Shown: piece after piece, positions 36,116-48,060 of the stretch | Position numbering within the stretch: the first letter of the stretch is position 1 | Layout of the letters: the number at the start of each line of letters is the position of its first letter | Assembly (NCBI GenBank): GCA_027257055.1 | Contig: JAPVLO010000973.1 | Span: forward strand, 1-64,000 | Source of the DNA: Cephalopachus bancanus | Lineage: Eukaryota > Chordata > Mammalia > Primates > Tarsiidae | DNA: 64,000 bases | Direction: 5' to 3' | The notes under the pieces: model-generated | The model's database searches: none | The model's input: only the letters and a program-made list of their open reading frames with translations | Told to the model about the DNA's origin: nothing | Translations under genes and position numbers: made by a program

Positions 36116-36780
36116 TAACCTGGACAGAGCCTAAGTGCATTTGAACTGTTTTTTAAAATTAAAGATGGGCTAATGGCAAAAATGGTTACAGAGAAAAAAG
36201 CTTGATTTAAACTTCCTGGAGAGGTGGTTATAATTAAAACATTTGCACTATGCATGTAAGTACAAAAAAAACTAAATAGTTGTTTACAAATACCTTATTG
36301 TTAATAAGATCATCATGGTGTCTATGACTAAACCTGTAGTAACATGTCATCTATTCCCTCAATTACTCTGAGTATAGGCATTTGGATCCAGATCACCAGG
36401 CAGAAGGGTGAGATCCTTCTCTCAATTATGTATTGTAAGAGAGATGCCATCTTCTGACCCAGCTCTAATTCTAACTCTCCTGTTCCGACGTAATTATCTG
36501 TTGCTGTCTCAGCTAATCTTTTCTATGATCTGTCTGTCATCTCCTGATTTTTGGTTATAAATAATTGACTGCAGACAGCTCCTTACTTTCTCGCATCTCA
36601 CCAAGGCTCTGCTGGCTGTTCCTGCCATTTCCATATTCCTCCACAGACTGTTTCACACACACTTTAGTCCCATGGTTGGAAAGAATTGACTTCCTGCCAG
36701 AACCACCAGAAAAAAAGGTGTGTTGCTGGTGATTATTGATTGATTTTTACTCCAGAGCATCCTTACATCTAGCTTTTTGT
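36116..36780. other. No recognised repeat; moderately complex unique sequence
   Basis: Sequence around 36300-36720 is relatively GC-balanced and non-repetitive. No exon signals support a gene. Confidence 0.35.
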
Positions 36781-37040
36781 TCATTTATTTATTTGTTTAT
36801 TCAATCATTTGTTTAGCAAACCCTGAATGTTTACTTTATGGGTCCAGCTCTATGGCTAGGCCAGGGGTTAAAAAGAAGGATGAGATGTGATTTCGTTTCA
36901 CCAGGGATTATAGGCTGGAGCTGGAGGAGGCTGAAGAGTGAACGAGTCTGAGTTAAAGTGAAATCGATTCTACAGTGTGAGGGAACAAGGTAAGAAAAGT
37001 CTTCATAGAAGAAATAATCAGTGACCTGAATTATGGAAGA
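36781..37040. repeat. L2-like ancient repeat
   Basis: An attcaatcatttgtttagc opening followed by gctctatggctaggcca and a purine-rich ggctggagctggaggagg section fits the same ancient repeat type as at 15855. Diverged. Confidence 0.4.
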
Positions 37041-37609
37041 GTCATTTTATTAGACAGGGATCAAAGCTGCCCTGCCACATGGGTTAGTATATATTTGAGC
37101 AAATTTGGAGGAGTCAGAGTCAAGAGAAATGTTTTCTTGACCCCATTAGAACTATTAGATAATTGTTGCCTATAACTTGTAAATTGAACTTTCATAAATC
37201 ATGTTCAATGTTCTACTATCCCTGGACTTTAAAATATTACTAATAATGTACACAATAATATGTATCCACATATTTAATATCCCACTGATGCATAGCATTG
37301 TACTAATGCTCAGTTACCACTGTTTCAGTAGCATAGTGACCCTACACACATGCCCAAGCATGACACCACTGATCCCAGATCATAAAATATCTCCAAAGTC
37401 CTCACAAATGCCCCTGCCATGTCTCTGCCATTCTCAGGCACTGGAGTGGTAGTTTTGCCTGCAGAGATGCTTTGATGTCCTTAAATGGACATTAGTACTG
37501 AGTCATAGAATATGCAGTGGATACATTTTAGAATAAACGTGACAAGAAGGCTCCAAGTCTCTTTGTGGACATTGTGACTTGCAAAGCATTTTCTTAGTGT
37601 GATGAACAC
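37041..37609. other. No recognised feature
   Basis: Unique AT-rich sequence; the 83-codon frame at 37201-37452 has no support. Confidence 0.35.
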
Positions 37610-38002
37610 TGATACAGTTTAGAGGTTGCTCCTTCCAAATCACATGTTGAAATGTGATTCCCCAATGTCGAAGGTGAGTCGGAAGTGATTTGCTCAGGGG
37701 AGTAGATCCCTTACGAATGACTTGGTCCTGTTCTTGTGTTATGAGTAAGTTCTTGCTCTATTAGTTCATGTGAGAACTGATTGTTTCAAAGTGCCTGGCA
37801 CCACTACTTTGCTCTCTTGCTTCCAGTCTCGCCATGGGATACACCTGCTCCCTCGCCAACATGGTTGTAAGTTTTCTGAGGTCTCACTGGAAGTCCAGAA
37901 GCTGCCGGCGCCATGCAGAACCATGAGCCCAATAAGCCTCTTTTCTTGATAAATTATTCAGCCACCAGTAGTTTTTATAGCAACACAAAATAGACTAACA
38001 CA
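37610..38002 (+). mobile_element. MST-type solo LTR (MaLR)
   Basis: Begins tgatacagtttagaggttg, contains aatgtgattccccaatg, cttgttatgagtaagttc, gctctcttgcttcc, gccatgggatacacctgc, ctgccggcgccatgc and aataagcctcttttcttgataaa, and ends aaaatagactaacaca. This is the length and order of an MST LTR with its own AATAAG polyadenylation area. No internal proviral sequence is attached. Confidence 0.85.
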
Positions 38003-41000
38003 TACACAAATGCTTAAAATACATGCCCATTCTCTAACAATATAGCAGCCAGAGAGAAAACATATATGTTACTAGGAGCATCACCTACTGTGTGCATAGA
38101 GGCGTTATTGCATCGCTGCTTCCTTAAAATCTATACACCAATTACCACGGAAAGCAAGGGTTCTCTCTAGTGTTTCTAAGGAGCAAGTCTGTAAGAATGA
38201 TATGTGTCGATACCCTGAAGCCTCAGAGGAGCAAATAACTGTTTTAACTCTCCCAGGACCCTCTTTCTTGTCTGTGCTGCCATGGAAACCAGTCTCTTGT
38301 CCAAGGCTAGTTCTCCGATAATTAGTCTTAAAAGAACATTCTTGATTTGTAAATGAACAAATCAGTCCTCTGCATCAAGGTTGTCACATACCTTAGACTC
38401 TATGGATTATCATGTTTGACAAAATGCTCTCTATTCATTCATTTATCTGAAAACACTTATTGAGCAAGTGGTAGACACAAAGCAATATAGGGGGACACTG
38501 AGAGGGACCAAATAACACTTGTATGATACTAAGGACAGACAGTCACATGCACCTGATTAGTAAACTCTGTCCTTGCCAGTGTCCAGGGGAATACTTTATT
38601 TTTCTACCCTATACCAGTAACCATAAATATGTGAGTACACACGGTACCCCTTATCTTAGCTCCCTGACTGAGTAACAAATTTAGCTACTGTGTTGATTTA
38701 TTCATAAAGTTTACTAATTGGACACCATAATGTAACAGAGCTCAGAAGAGATTCATTGGAAATTTTTGAATACTTTGTGTTAACCCTGCTTGTTCCTTAT
38801 TACTATTTTTGTCTCAGTTCATTGTATATATATTCGACCAGGAATTATTGATGACAGCATGAAAAAATACACAATTTCATGGCAGAAGGAGCTTGCAATC
38901 AGATAAGGGAATTGTGGCATTCACAAAGCTAACTACGTCAGAATATATTATACATGAAGAGATATAAAAGACATATCCACATAACAATAGCAATTCCACG
39001 AGAGATCAGTTCTTACAGAAGTGATAACCAAAGTTTCAGGGAAGTGTCAGTGTTTGAATAGATTTCTAGAAATATTCCATATACAGCAATCTATATATGT
39101 GGTCTCAGCAGGAAAAACTTGACTGAGAAATACAGATGCTTGCTAAATATTTGTAAACACCTGATTATTGTGGTTGTTTTTTCCAAAGAAAGGAACATTT
39201 ACCTTTATGTTGGCTACAGTTATTTCTCCTATAAGTACTAAGTGACTTTAGTAAAACTCTACACAAATGTCACATATATTAGCTATTAAATTTCTATTTG
39301 GTCCAATTTTCTTCAACATAATTTATTTCCCCACAAAGTATTTGGTATAATTGATTTCAGATACAAATTATGTAATAAGAAAAACAGCAAAAATCAGTGT
39401 CACCTAATCCATATCTTCAATATTTTTTTCTAACTACATGATTTAAATGGTTACATTACTCAAACGTATGATGTCTTAGAAAAATCTCTCACATATTGTA
39501 CATCCCCAGTAACTGAGAGTCATAGTAATATCTTCCCTCAATGTACTTATTGTGTGTTAAATAAACTTTAAATTTTAATCCCAAATATATTGTTGTTTAA
39601 TGTCTTCCACTGATATTAAGTGTTAAACAGAAGCATATTGCACAGTATTTCCATGTTAAATATTCCTATGAATTATCATAATTTAATTATACCTTAATTT
39701 TTAAAATATTTTAACATTTATTTTAAAAGTCTGCTCCTCTTTTCATGTGAAAGGCTGAACAACCATTTCCTCTTCATGCGCACCTCCTGATTTGAATAGT
39801 TTAAGATTTAGAAAGGTTTTCTATTTACTCACATTTTAATGATATACATTTCTACTTCGCTGGTGGAAAAGGCTGATCAGTCACAGAAAGGTCAGTTAAC
39901 ACTAAATAGACCCTTTCTTTATGTAATTACAAAGAATAATATCTTTGTGCTGATGGCACTGCACATCGAGTGGGTGATGCAGAGAATTAATGTGCTGCCT
40001 TGTTGGCCCATGGGATACAGATTCCAATACAATAACCACAACTTATTCTAATTATGCAACTTTAAAAGGTCATCAGCAAAAAGAGTCAAGGAATTATCAA
40101 CTAACTTTATCATAAAGTAATAATGTACTACATAAATGCAGAAACTGTAAGAACAGTATCTAGAAACTTCATTACAAATGAGAGCAAAACTGATCTGAGG
40201 GGTTCCAGAACACATATTATGGCATAAATTAAGTCTTTGAAAAATTAAAATATATGATATCTTGTAAGTTGCTGCTGATGTAGTCAGATAACCTGACCTC
40301 AATTTACATTTGCAGGAAAGTCTTAATTCTGAAAATATTGTTAATATTTAATGCCAATGTAATTGTCACATCTATGTTATAGCAAAACTTAAATATTTAA
40401 AAATCCATTTGTCATCAAATAATACTGATTATATTATATATAAAATAATAAACTGTTGCATGAATTATAAAACTATTGCCATTTTTCACAGAGACTGTCA
40501 TTCATATACCACAGAAATAGCACTAACAATTTGGTACAAGTTCTTTAGAAATATAGATTTTTAAATTTCTATAGATAATGAGATTTACATTGAAAATAAG
40601 AAAATGGAAGTCAAAGAAGTCAATTTCTTGTTCAAGGTCACACATATAGAAAGCAGCATTAAGGCTACGGGCCAGTCAGATTTCAGCCTGACTTCCTTTC
40701 TGGGTCTCTATCACCTCCTAATTTTGGATGTGAATTTCAGGGTCCTTAACATTCTAGGATGTGAATTTTCCAATTTTTGAACACCCTATAAACTTTTATC
40801 AGTCTTTCAAAATAAATAGCATAGTCATAGAGGAGAGAAGAGAAAAAAATTATGCCTCAATGCCTTTTTGTTGGGAATATAAGATCAGAAAACATTAGGG
40901 CTATTGTCACAGAGATGCCAAATATGAAAATACAGTAAATAATTTGCGTTCCAATAAAATATTCTTATAGATAGACTCTTTACTAATGCCTTTACTCTTT

Positions 41001-41198
41001 TGCTACTTTCAGTTAATATTCTCCTTACTGGAAAAGATGAGATTATGAACATCTCTCTCTACTAGATATTGTTCACAATGGGGCACTGTCCGAACCTTTC
41101 AATGTATCTCAATCATAAAAAGGATTTAAAACACTTAAGGCAATTTTCTACAGGTACTCCTCTTAGGTTGTATCTATTCTCCAAAATAATTATAGATG
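38003..41198. other. No strong feature; weak L2-like pieces
   Basis: Mostly unique AT-rich sequence. Near 38425-38600 the text tgaaaacacttattgagc and near 38890 agaaggagcttgcaatc resemble the L2-like repeat seen elsewhere in the window. A MIR scrap is listed at 40595. Confidence 0.35.
40595..40720 (+). repeat. MIR fragment
   Basis: atggaagtcaaagaag, cttgttcaaggtcacac, gcattaaggctacgggcc and gatttcagcctgact follow the 3' half of MIR. Confidence 0.6.
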
Positions 41199-41410
41199 AG
41201 GAATCAGCAAATGATGACTAAATCTAGCCCTTGCCTGCTTTTTAAAATATATTTTATTAGAACACTATAATACTCATTTGTTTACATATTGTTTATGGTT
41301 GGTTTTGCTCTTCAGTGGCAGAGTCTAAAAACTGCAGCAGAGCCTGGGTAAAACACAAAGCTTGAAATATTTACCATCAATCTCTTCACAGAAAAGTTTG
41401 CTGACCCCTG
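41199..41410 (-). mobile_element. hAT-type DNA transposon (Charlie group), reverse
   Basis: Begins gaatcagcaaatgatgac and ends aaagtttgctgacccctg. Internal landmarks tttattagaacactataat and tcatttgtttacatattg are those of a short non-autonomous hAT element. The 3' end is the outer end of the family consensus, so orientation is minus. Confidence 0.75.
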
Positions 41411-41880
41411 ATCTACAACCTTTAGTTAATATATTAGTATCATGTACAACAAAGTTTCAGTTTAGACTCTCATTCAAGATGTATTTGGGCTATACTTATG
41501 TTTTTGTGAGATGAAAGACTCCTAGAAAGCATTGTCTTTATTTCTCTGGTAGAGGAACATACTAAATAAATAAAGTCAATCAATGGTAACTTCAAAAATG
41601 TCTCCAAATCCTTGAAAGATAATGAGATGTTTGTGAGCTTTTTCAGTACTCTCAAAATGGACACAATAAATTGCAAAGAGTAGTCAGAACTTATGATATT
41701 ATAAACAAAGTCCAAATGTATCTACCCCATCTCTTCTTTACTTAAACATGGTCCATGTAGGTATTGCATTAAAAGAAGCTGCAGGTATGCTCATTTTTTA
41801 ACATCCACAACTTCTGTTTTGGGGGTCTAGAATTAAGTTCATGTCGCCAAGCTGAAGTTTAATTTTTCAGGCAACACAGA
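41411..41880. other. No recognised feature
   Basis: Unique AT-rich sequence; the frame at 41470-41715 (minus) has no splice or homology support. Confidence 0.35.
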
Positions 41881-41884
41881 TGTC

Positions 41885-42260
41885 CATTCATTTTCAGAAT
41901 GGCTAAGTAAAATGTGGTGGTCACCTACCATGAAAGACTGTACAATGACAACAAGAAATGGCCTAGGAAAACATTGTAGCAACACCAAGTGACCTTCAAA
42001 ATATAATGTTGAGTGGAAAAGACAAAAAACAGAATGATAAATATTATATAATTTATCTCACGAAAGAAAGCAACAATTGGAGATTTGAGAGAAACAGAAT
42101 TGGGAATTAAGACTGGAGGAAATAAATGAAGAGCTACGATTTGGAGAATATATAAGTCTATACGGTTAGCAATGAAACTGCTCTCTCTTAAAAGATTAAG
42201 TGAATAAATACCTAGATCTCCTAGGAATTTTCAAAGGACTTATTTTTTTTTTAAACTTTA
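41885..42260 (+). mobile_element. Old L1 3' fragment
   Basis: ggctaagtaaaatgtggtgg, ctgtacaatgacaacaag, tgttgagtggaaaagac and tatataatttatctcac follow the L1 ORF2 end and first part of the 3' region. Heavily diverged. Confidence 0.6.
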
Positions 42261-43039
42261 AAATAAGGGAAGTCAAACCAAGAGTTGTTTAATAATAACT
42301 CTGGAAATACAACTCTCCAACAATATGTCCCCTAGGAAATATTAATAGCATAACATTTATTCTATCAACTAGTCATGGCAGAACAAATTAAGGCATGTAG
42401 AGATCTGTCATCATAACTAGTTACCAAACTCATGGTTGTTTCTCACTCTGCCTTATTTTTTTTCTTCTCATTTTTACTTTTCTTCAACTTCCTGTTTAAT
42501 TTTTTTCCTGTTTTTTCTTCTTTTGCTTTCTCCTCATTATCTTTGTCAAGAATGAAACACTCAACTGCCTAAGACTTTCTTGAGGTCACATTGTCTTCCT
42601 GAATATGCCATCTCCCCTTCTCATAATTTCCTCTTCCTTCCCGTGTTGTGGTTTGGGAATAGAAGTGTGTCAAAGAATTTAAAATGTTTGAAAAATATTG
42701 AATAAGCCACTTATTTTTTCCCCACAAAATGAAACATTTCATGAAAATGTAATGATATGGAAGGGATGAGGTGAGATGTAGACTGTGCAATTCATTATAT
42801 GACCGCCTTCTTATTGATGTTGGCCAGATACTAATTTGGGTAGTTGTGGTAATACATGTATAAAACGGAAAACTTTTGGTCTACCTGGAAAGTTTTGTTA
42901 GACATGTTTTATATCTCTGTATCAATATGGCATTTCAGGTTTGCAGGGAAGTATAAGAGTATTATAATATGTTTTTTATTAGTAAGCAAAGTTAAATGCA
43001 TGACAAATAACAGGAGGCAGTACAAAAAAAAAATCCCAG
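42261..43039. other. No recognised feature
   Basis: T/C-rich stretch near 42450-42540, otherwise AT-rich. Nothing recognised. Confidence 0.4.
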
Positions 43040-43425
43040 AATTCATTTATAAATAAGTGTGTATTTGTTCTTACATGTTTAAACTTCAAAGTACTCTCTG
43101 TTTGATGCAATATACCTATTGAGATGCTTTTTCCACTGCTAAAAACAGTTTCTGAACTTGTCAATTTTGATGCTTTTTAGCACTTATGCCATTTTTTGTT
43201 TCACCTCTTCCACATGAGCAAAACATTTTCCTCTGAGAAATTCCTTCATCCAGGGTAACAAAAGAAAGTCTCTAGGGCAAGATTGGGTGAACAGGGAGGG
43301 TGGGGCATGGGGGTCATGATGTTTTTGGTATAAAAATGCTGTAAACAGGTTGTTCATGTAAACTACCCATCACAAAATGGGCAAACACATTGAAAGAATC
43401 CCCCCAAACAATTCACTGAAGCCAA
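43040..43425 (-). pseudogene. Mariner transposon copy C, partial
   Basis: Same family as copies A and B. It begins at aattcatttataaataagt, carries the C-terminal transposase blocks (frameshifted), then the same internal junction as copy A, with a gcccattttgtgatggg stretch. It stops soon after attcactgaagccaag, so the outer part of the other end is missing. Orientation is again minus. Confidence 0.8.
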
Positions 43426-43756
43426 GAAGAAAGATAAGTTGAAATCTCCTTGGGAGAAATACAGGACTCAAAAGCAATAAAACTGGAAATTACAATGAGG
43501 TATTTGTTATTAGGAAGTAATTCTTAATTAATTGATAGTAAACATTTTATACATATGTATTGGTATGTGGAGAAATGTGTAAAAATTAGCATTTTCATCC
43601 TTTCTTGGAAAGCTGTCACTAGATTAGGCACAGCCAGTACTTTCAACACTGTACAATGTATAGTTCTCTCACTGCAAACACTATGTTTCATTATAGTTAA
43701 TATACTCATACTAATTTCCCCACGTCTGTGAACTTTTTGTGCCATATTAACTTTTT

Positions 43757-43800
43757 GTCCTTATGCTTGGCACATAGTAGTATCTCAGTAAGCATTATTC
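43757..43800 (-). repeat. MIR-type scrap
   Basis: tgcttggcacatagtagtat followed by cagtaagcatt is the reversed MIR start, only about 45 bases. Confidence 0.5.
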
Positions 43801-44950
43801 AACAATTTAACAGATGTGTAGAGCTGCACAAAAAACATGCCTTCTCGAGCACAGAGGTACCCGTACAAAGAAAATGGGTGGACTAGATACTAATAATTTT
43901 TATTTTGTAAAGTATCCTCTTCACTCAAGTGTTTTTAAATGAGTGGACTTTTCAAGGAATTATACACGAATGGCATTTTATATGTGTGTGTGTGTTTAGT
44001 CTGTGAAGAAATATTTCACAATTCATTTTTACAATACAAAAACATAGAAATTTATCTATTTACATTTTGACTGAGAAAAATAATAAGGTTTCCAGTTCCT
44101 TAAGCCCTAGTTTGCAAAAGCATTTTACTGTATAATCTCTCTGTGTTGTATTTCAGTTTAGTTGTAGGTTTTCCTTGGAAGACTAACAGAAATCTAAACT
44201 ACCTGCTTTGCTGCCTTCAAACACTTTGCTAAGCTGTGTTCTTGCAACTCAGGAGATTAAAATTTCAAGAAAAAATAGTAAGACAGTCTCACATGAAATG
44301 ACTACAGTTGATGTTTTAAAATTACAGAGGATCTTCTCAGTTGCAGACGGATATAAATACTTTAAGAAAAGTGAAAATAGTAAATAAGAATACAAAAGCA
44401 GCATTCAAAGGACCCTATCCCCAATATTTTTGAACAAAGAAATCACACATTTCTTGTATATTTCAATGACTTAAATATGGAGAAAGGCTATATGTCTACA
44501 CTGAGACAGCACTTTGTATACTGCTCTCTGTTCAGATGGGGGAGGTAATGCTCCTTCCTTCGTTTGATAGGATTAATTCTTTCTTTGTTCCAGGTCAGAA
44601 CAAGTGTCATTCCCTACCCCTAATCCCCTGCCAATATTAGAACTAAATAAAGGAAGAGCAAGCCTTCTGGACTTAAATGCTACACCTATCCAGAAAGGAG
44701 AAAACCTTTCTTTGATTCCAGAATAATCACTGACCTGAGAACAACCCTCCTCATTGCCTGTAAATGGAAACACATTTACAGGCAATCGGGTGCTGAAATT
44801 GGGACTCACCCACATTGAGAAACTCATGAATTTGATTTTGAATAACAGTACTTATGGATGCTATCTGAAGTTTAGGTAGGCCATTCATTCTTTCAGGCAC
44901 CTGGAGTCAAGCTCACTTTTCAGAAGTTATGTCCTTGGTAGTTCTCATGG
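43801..44950. other. Unique sequence with one perfect hairpin
   Basis: AT-rich with a short (TG)n near 43980. Apart from the hairpin at 44753-44786 nothing is recognised. Confidence 0.35.
44753..44786. repeat. Perfect 14-bp inverted repeat, 6-base loop
   Basis: attgcctgtaaatg and catttacaggcaat are exact complements around gaaaca. It is in unique sequence and not obviously the end of a known element. Confidence 0.95.
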
Positions 44951-45628
44951 ATAAGTGTTGAAGTGCTAATCTCTAGAATTTGTGAATATGCCACTGTACA
45001 TGACAAAGAGGATCTTGCAAATGTGACCGAGGCTGCAGATTTGAGATAAAGAGATTACTCTGGATTATCTGGGTGGATCTAAATTATCACATGAGTTCTT
45101 AAAAGTGAATGCTTTTTTTCTAGTTGAAGTTCAGAGAGATGTGAAGCAAGAAGCATGAGAAATTCAAACTGTGAGTGGAACATGTGTCATCTCTCTTTTC
45201 CCAGTAACTAGCTTTAAAGATGGAAGTGGGAGGACAATGAATGCAGGTGGCCCCTGGAAGCTGGAAATGGCCCTTAACCAACATCTAGCAAGAAAACAGA
45301 TACCTAGTTCCAACAACCAAAAGCAGTTGATTTCTGCTAACAATCTGAACGAACCAGCCAACAACTTGATCACTCAGAACACAGCCCTGCCAACAACTTG
45401 ATTTTTCTTTTCTTGTAGGGCTCTAACTTTATCCTTAGGTTTCATTTATTTTTTCTATTTTTTTATTTTAAAGGTGTGTGGTACAATTCAGGATTAGGTA
45501 TACAAGTTAACCCATCAAAACCCCTGTCAGATCTCTGACCTACAGAGCTGTAAGATAATTTTCTGTTGCTTTAAGCTCCTAAAGCTATAGTGACCTATTA
45601 CAGAAGCAATATGAAACTAATGTGTTAG
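44951..45628 (+). mobile_element. MLT1-like LTR with an internal insertion
   Basis: gttgaagtgctaatctc, gattactctggattatctgg, gtcatctctctttt, ggcccctggaagctgg, cagatacctagttcc, then a T-rich insertion of roughly 100 bases (about 45402-45520), then gatctctgacctacagagc, taagataattttctgttg and atatgaaactaatgtg. The order fits a MaLR/ERVL-type LTR. Subfamily uncertain. Confidence 0.6.
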
Positions 45629-45820
45629 ACCAGGTATTGATTTAGGTACTAGATCGAGCATTGCAGCGTTTTTAGAGCAAGTATATTAATATATGAATTT
45701 TTAAAACTATGCAATCATTTCTTCATTTATTTTACATATAAATTTACTTTCTAAAAATATGTGAAGTGACTTGTAGCATGTCAACAACCACTGAGAAATC
45801 AACCCTAACATGAGATACAT

Positions 45821-46345
45821 CAGAGGTCCCCAACACCCAGGCCACGAGCCAAGGTATTGGTCTGTGGCCAGTTAGGAAAAGGGCCACAAGACAGGAAGTA
45901 AATGGGGAGCGAGCAAGCAAACCTTCATCTGTGTTTACAGCCACTACCCATCACTCGCATTACCATGTGAGCTCTGTCTTCTGTCAGGTCAGTGGTGGCA
46001 TTAGATTCTCAGAGGAGTGCAAACCCATGGTGAACTATGCATGTGAGGGATCTAGGTTGCATGCTCCTTATGAGAATCTAATGCCTGACGATTTGAGGTG
46101 GAACTGAGGTGCTGATGCTAGTGCTGGGGAGTGGCTGTAAATACAAATTAATAATAGCAGTGAAGTTTGACTGCATAGAGATCATAATAAATCAATTGCT
46201 TGCAGATTCATGTTAAAGCCCTATCAATGAGTATAAGTGAGTTGATGTATTTCAATCATACAGCTGCATCTAGTGGCAGGCTTTAACTCAGAATCTGACC
46301 CTTATTTAGTCAGTGTGAGGCCCACACATTATTTTATTTACCTCT
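45821..46345 (+). mobile_element. hAT-type DNA transposon, several-hundred-base copy
   Basis: Starts cagaggtccccaacacc, a hAT terminal pattern, then ccagttaggaaaaggg, tcagtggtggcattagattc, tgaactatgcatgtgagg, tctaggttgcatgctcc and gaatctaatgcctgacg. The second half (gctgatgctagtgctggg, tcaattgcttgcagattc, gctgcatctagtggcagg) continues the same family. The outer 3' end is unclear. Confidence 0.7.
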
Positions 46346-46422
46346 TCCATCTGCACCTCTTTTTCTATGGTGAGTTGTATATTTAGTTCATTATACATTA
46401 CAATGCAATAATAATAGAAATA

Positions 46423-46602
46423 GCCGGGCTCGGTGGCTCAGCCTGTAATCCCGCGCCTTTGGGAGGCTGAGGTGAGTGGATTGCCTGAGCCCGCAGGTTC
46501 GAGACCTCATCTCTATAATAAATAAAAAAAAAATCAGCCGGGCGTGGTAGTGCATGCCTGTAATTCCGGCTACTTGGAAGGCTGAGGTGGAAGGATCGCC
46601 GG
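46423..46602 (+). mobile_element. Alu SINE, 3'-truncated
   Basis: Starts gccgggctcggtggctcag and stops in the right arm at aaggatcgccgg with no tail. It also lacks about 15 bases after gcaggttcgag. The sequence following the break, aagctcctaaagcta, is an exact copy of 45573-45587, so the missing end was lost by rearrangement. Confidence 0.93.
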
Positions 46603-46779
46603 AAGCTCCTAAAGCTAATTAAATTAGCTTGTTTATAGGTCTTTTATAGGTATGTGTTTAGTACTCTCTCATCTTTATTCCCAGTTTACAATAAACCATA
46701 CTCCCAAACACACACTTTTTTAATAGCCATAAAATAATAATACCATAGTATCTCTTCTCCAGAGCATAAGTATTTTTTC

Positions 46780-48060
46780 TAAGGTGTGACTTGTCTTTTA
46801 TTCTTCTATGGTGTCTTTTGAGGAATGGAACATCTTAATTTTAGGGGGGGGTACAGTTTATAAACTGTGTATTTCTTTCATGACTAGTCTTGTGTCTTGT
46901 TTAAACATCTCTGGCAACTGCAAAATAAATCAGATACTCTCATATGTTTTAATCAAAAGGCATTACATAAATTGGACATGTACGTCTATAAACAGGCGGA
47001 ATTGATTTTTGTGTAATTGTGAAATAGAAGGTCAGGTTATTTTTTTAAAAATTATTTAAATATCTGATTAATCATGTACCATTTATTGATTCAGCACCAT
47101 ATGTTATCTAGGACATCATTTTATATTGTAGTTTAGTGGCATCTTTCTGAAAATCAAGAGGCCATGTTTAAATCCTGGGTCTGTTTCTGAAATCTCTATT
47201 CTGATTTATCAGTCTTTGTTCTAGTATTATTCTTTCTTATACTGTCGTTATAGTAAGTCTAGGTATCTAGCAGTATAAGTCCTCAACTTTGCCCTCTTCA
47301 AGTCTGTCTTCACTTCACTTGATTCTAGCATTCTTTATACATTTGAATGAATACATCAGTTTCCAAAAATTCTGCTTGAGGTTTTAGTTAGAATTTAATT
47401 ACACGTATAAATCAACTTGAGAAGAATTCACATCTTTAAAATGCTGAATATCCAATTTATAAACTTGGTAGATCATTCTATTTATTTAGAAATTACTTGA
47501 TTTTTCTCAGAAAGGTTGTCTAGTTTTCTCTGGAAAAAATGTGAATGTCTTTTGTTAGAGATATGTAGATATTTGATGTTTGCTTAGTTATTATATTATA
47601 AACAGTATCTATTTAAAGAGTTTATTTTCTAGTTATTTGTGGCTAATATATAGACGGCAACTAATATTTGTTTACTATATATCCAGTGACTCTCACAAAT
47701 TCACCTACTAATCATTGCATTTTACCTCTAGTGTACTTTGAATTTTCTATGTATTTTAATATTTTCAAAGAATGACAGCTGTTAAGGCTATCTTTCATTA
47801 TATTAAACAAGTTCTTTCTTATTTCTGGTTTGCTGAAAATTGTCATAAATAATTTTTAAATTTCAGGAAGGCTTTTTCAGTATCTATTGAGATTATTTGA
47901 TCCTTTTTTCCTTTTACTGTTAATGTGATAAATTATATTTATTACATTTTTATAAGGCTGGAAATTGTTCACTTTGATTTTCAGTAAATCAAACATCTCT
48001 CTACCTGGTTTTGTATGTCATTAATTAGATTTTCACCTTCTGTCTTTTTTTCATGGATTA
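46780..48060 (-). mobile_element. Old L1, antisense
   Basis: On the plus strand the order is that of reversed L1 ORF2 sequence: tgtcttttgaggaatgg, ttgtgtcttgtttaaacatc, attgtgaaatagaagg, gattcagcaccatatg, ttgaatgaatacatcag, aatttataaacttggtag, atctattgagattattt and aatgtgataaattatattta. Strongly diverged, no intact frame. Confidence 0.75.
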
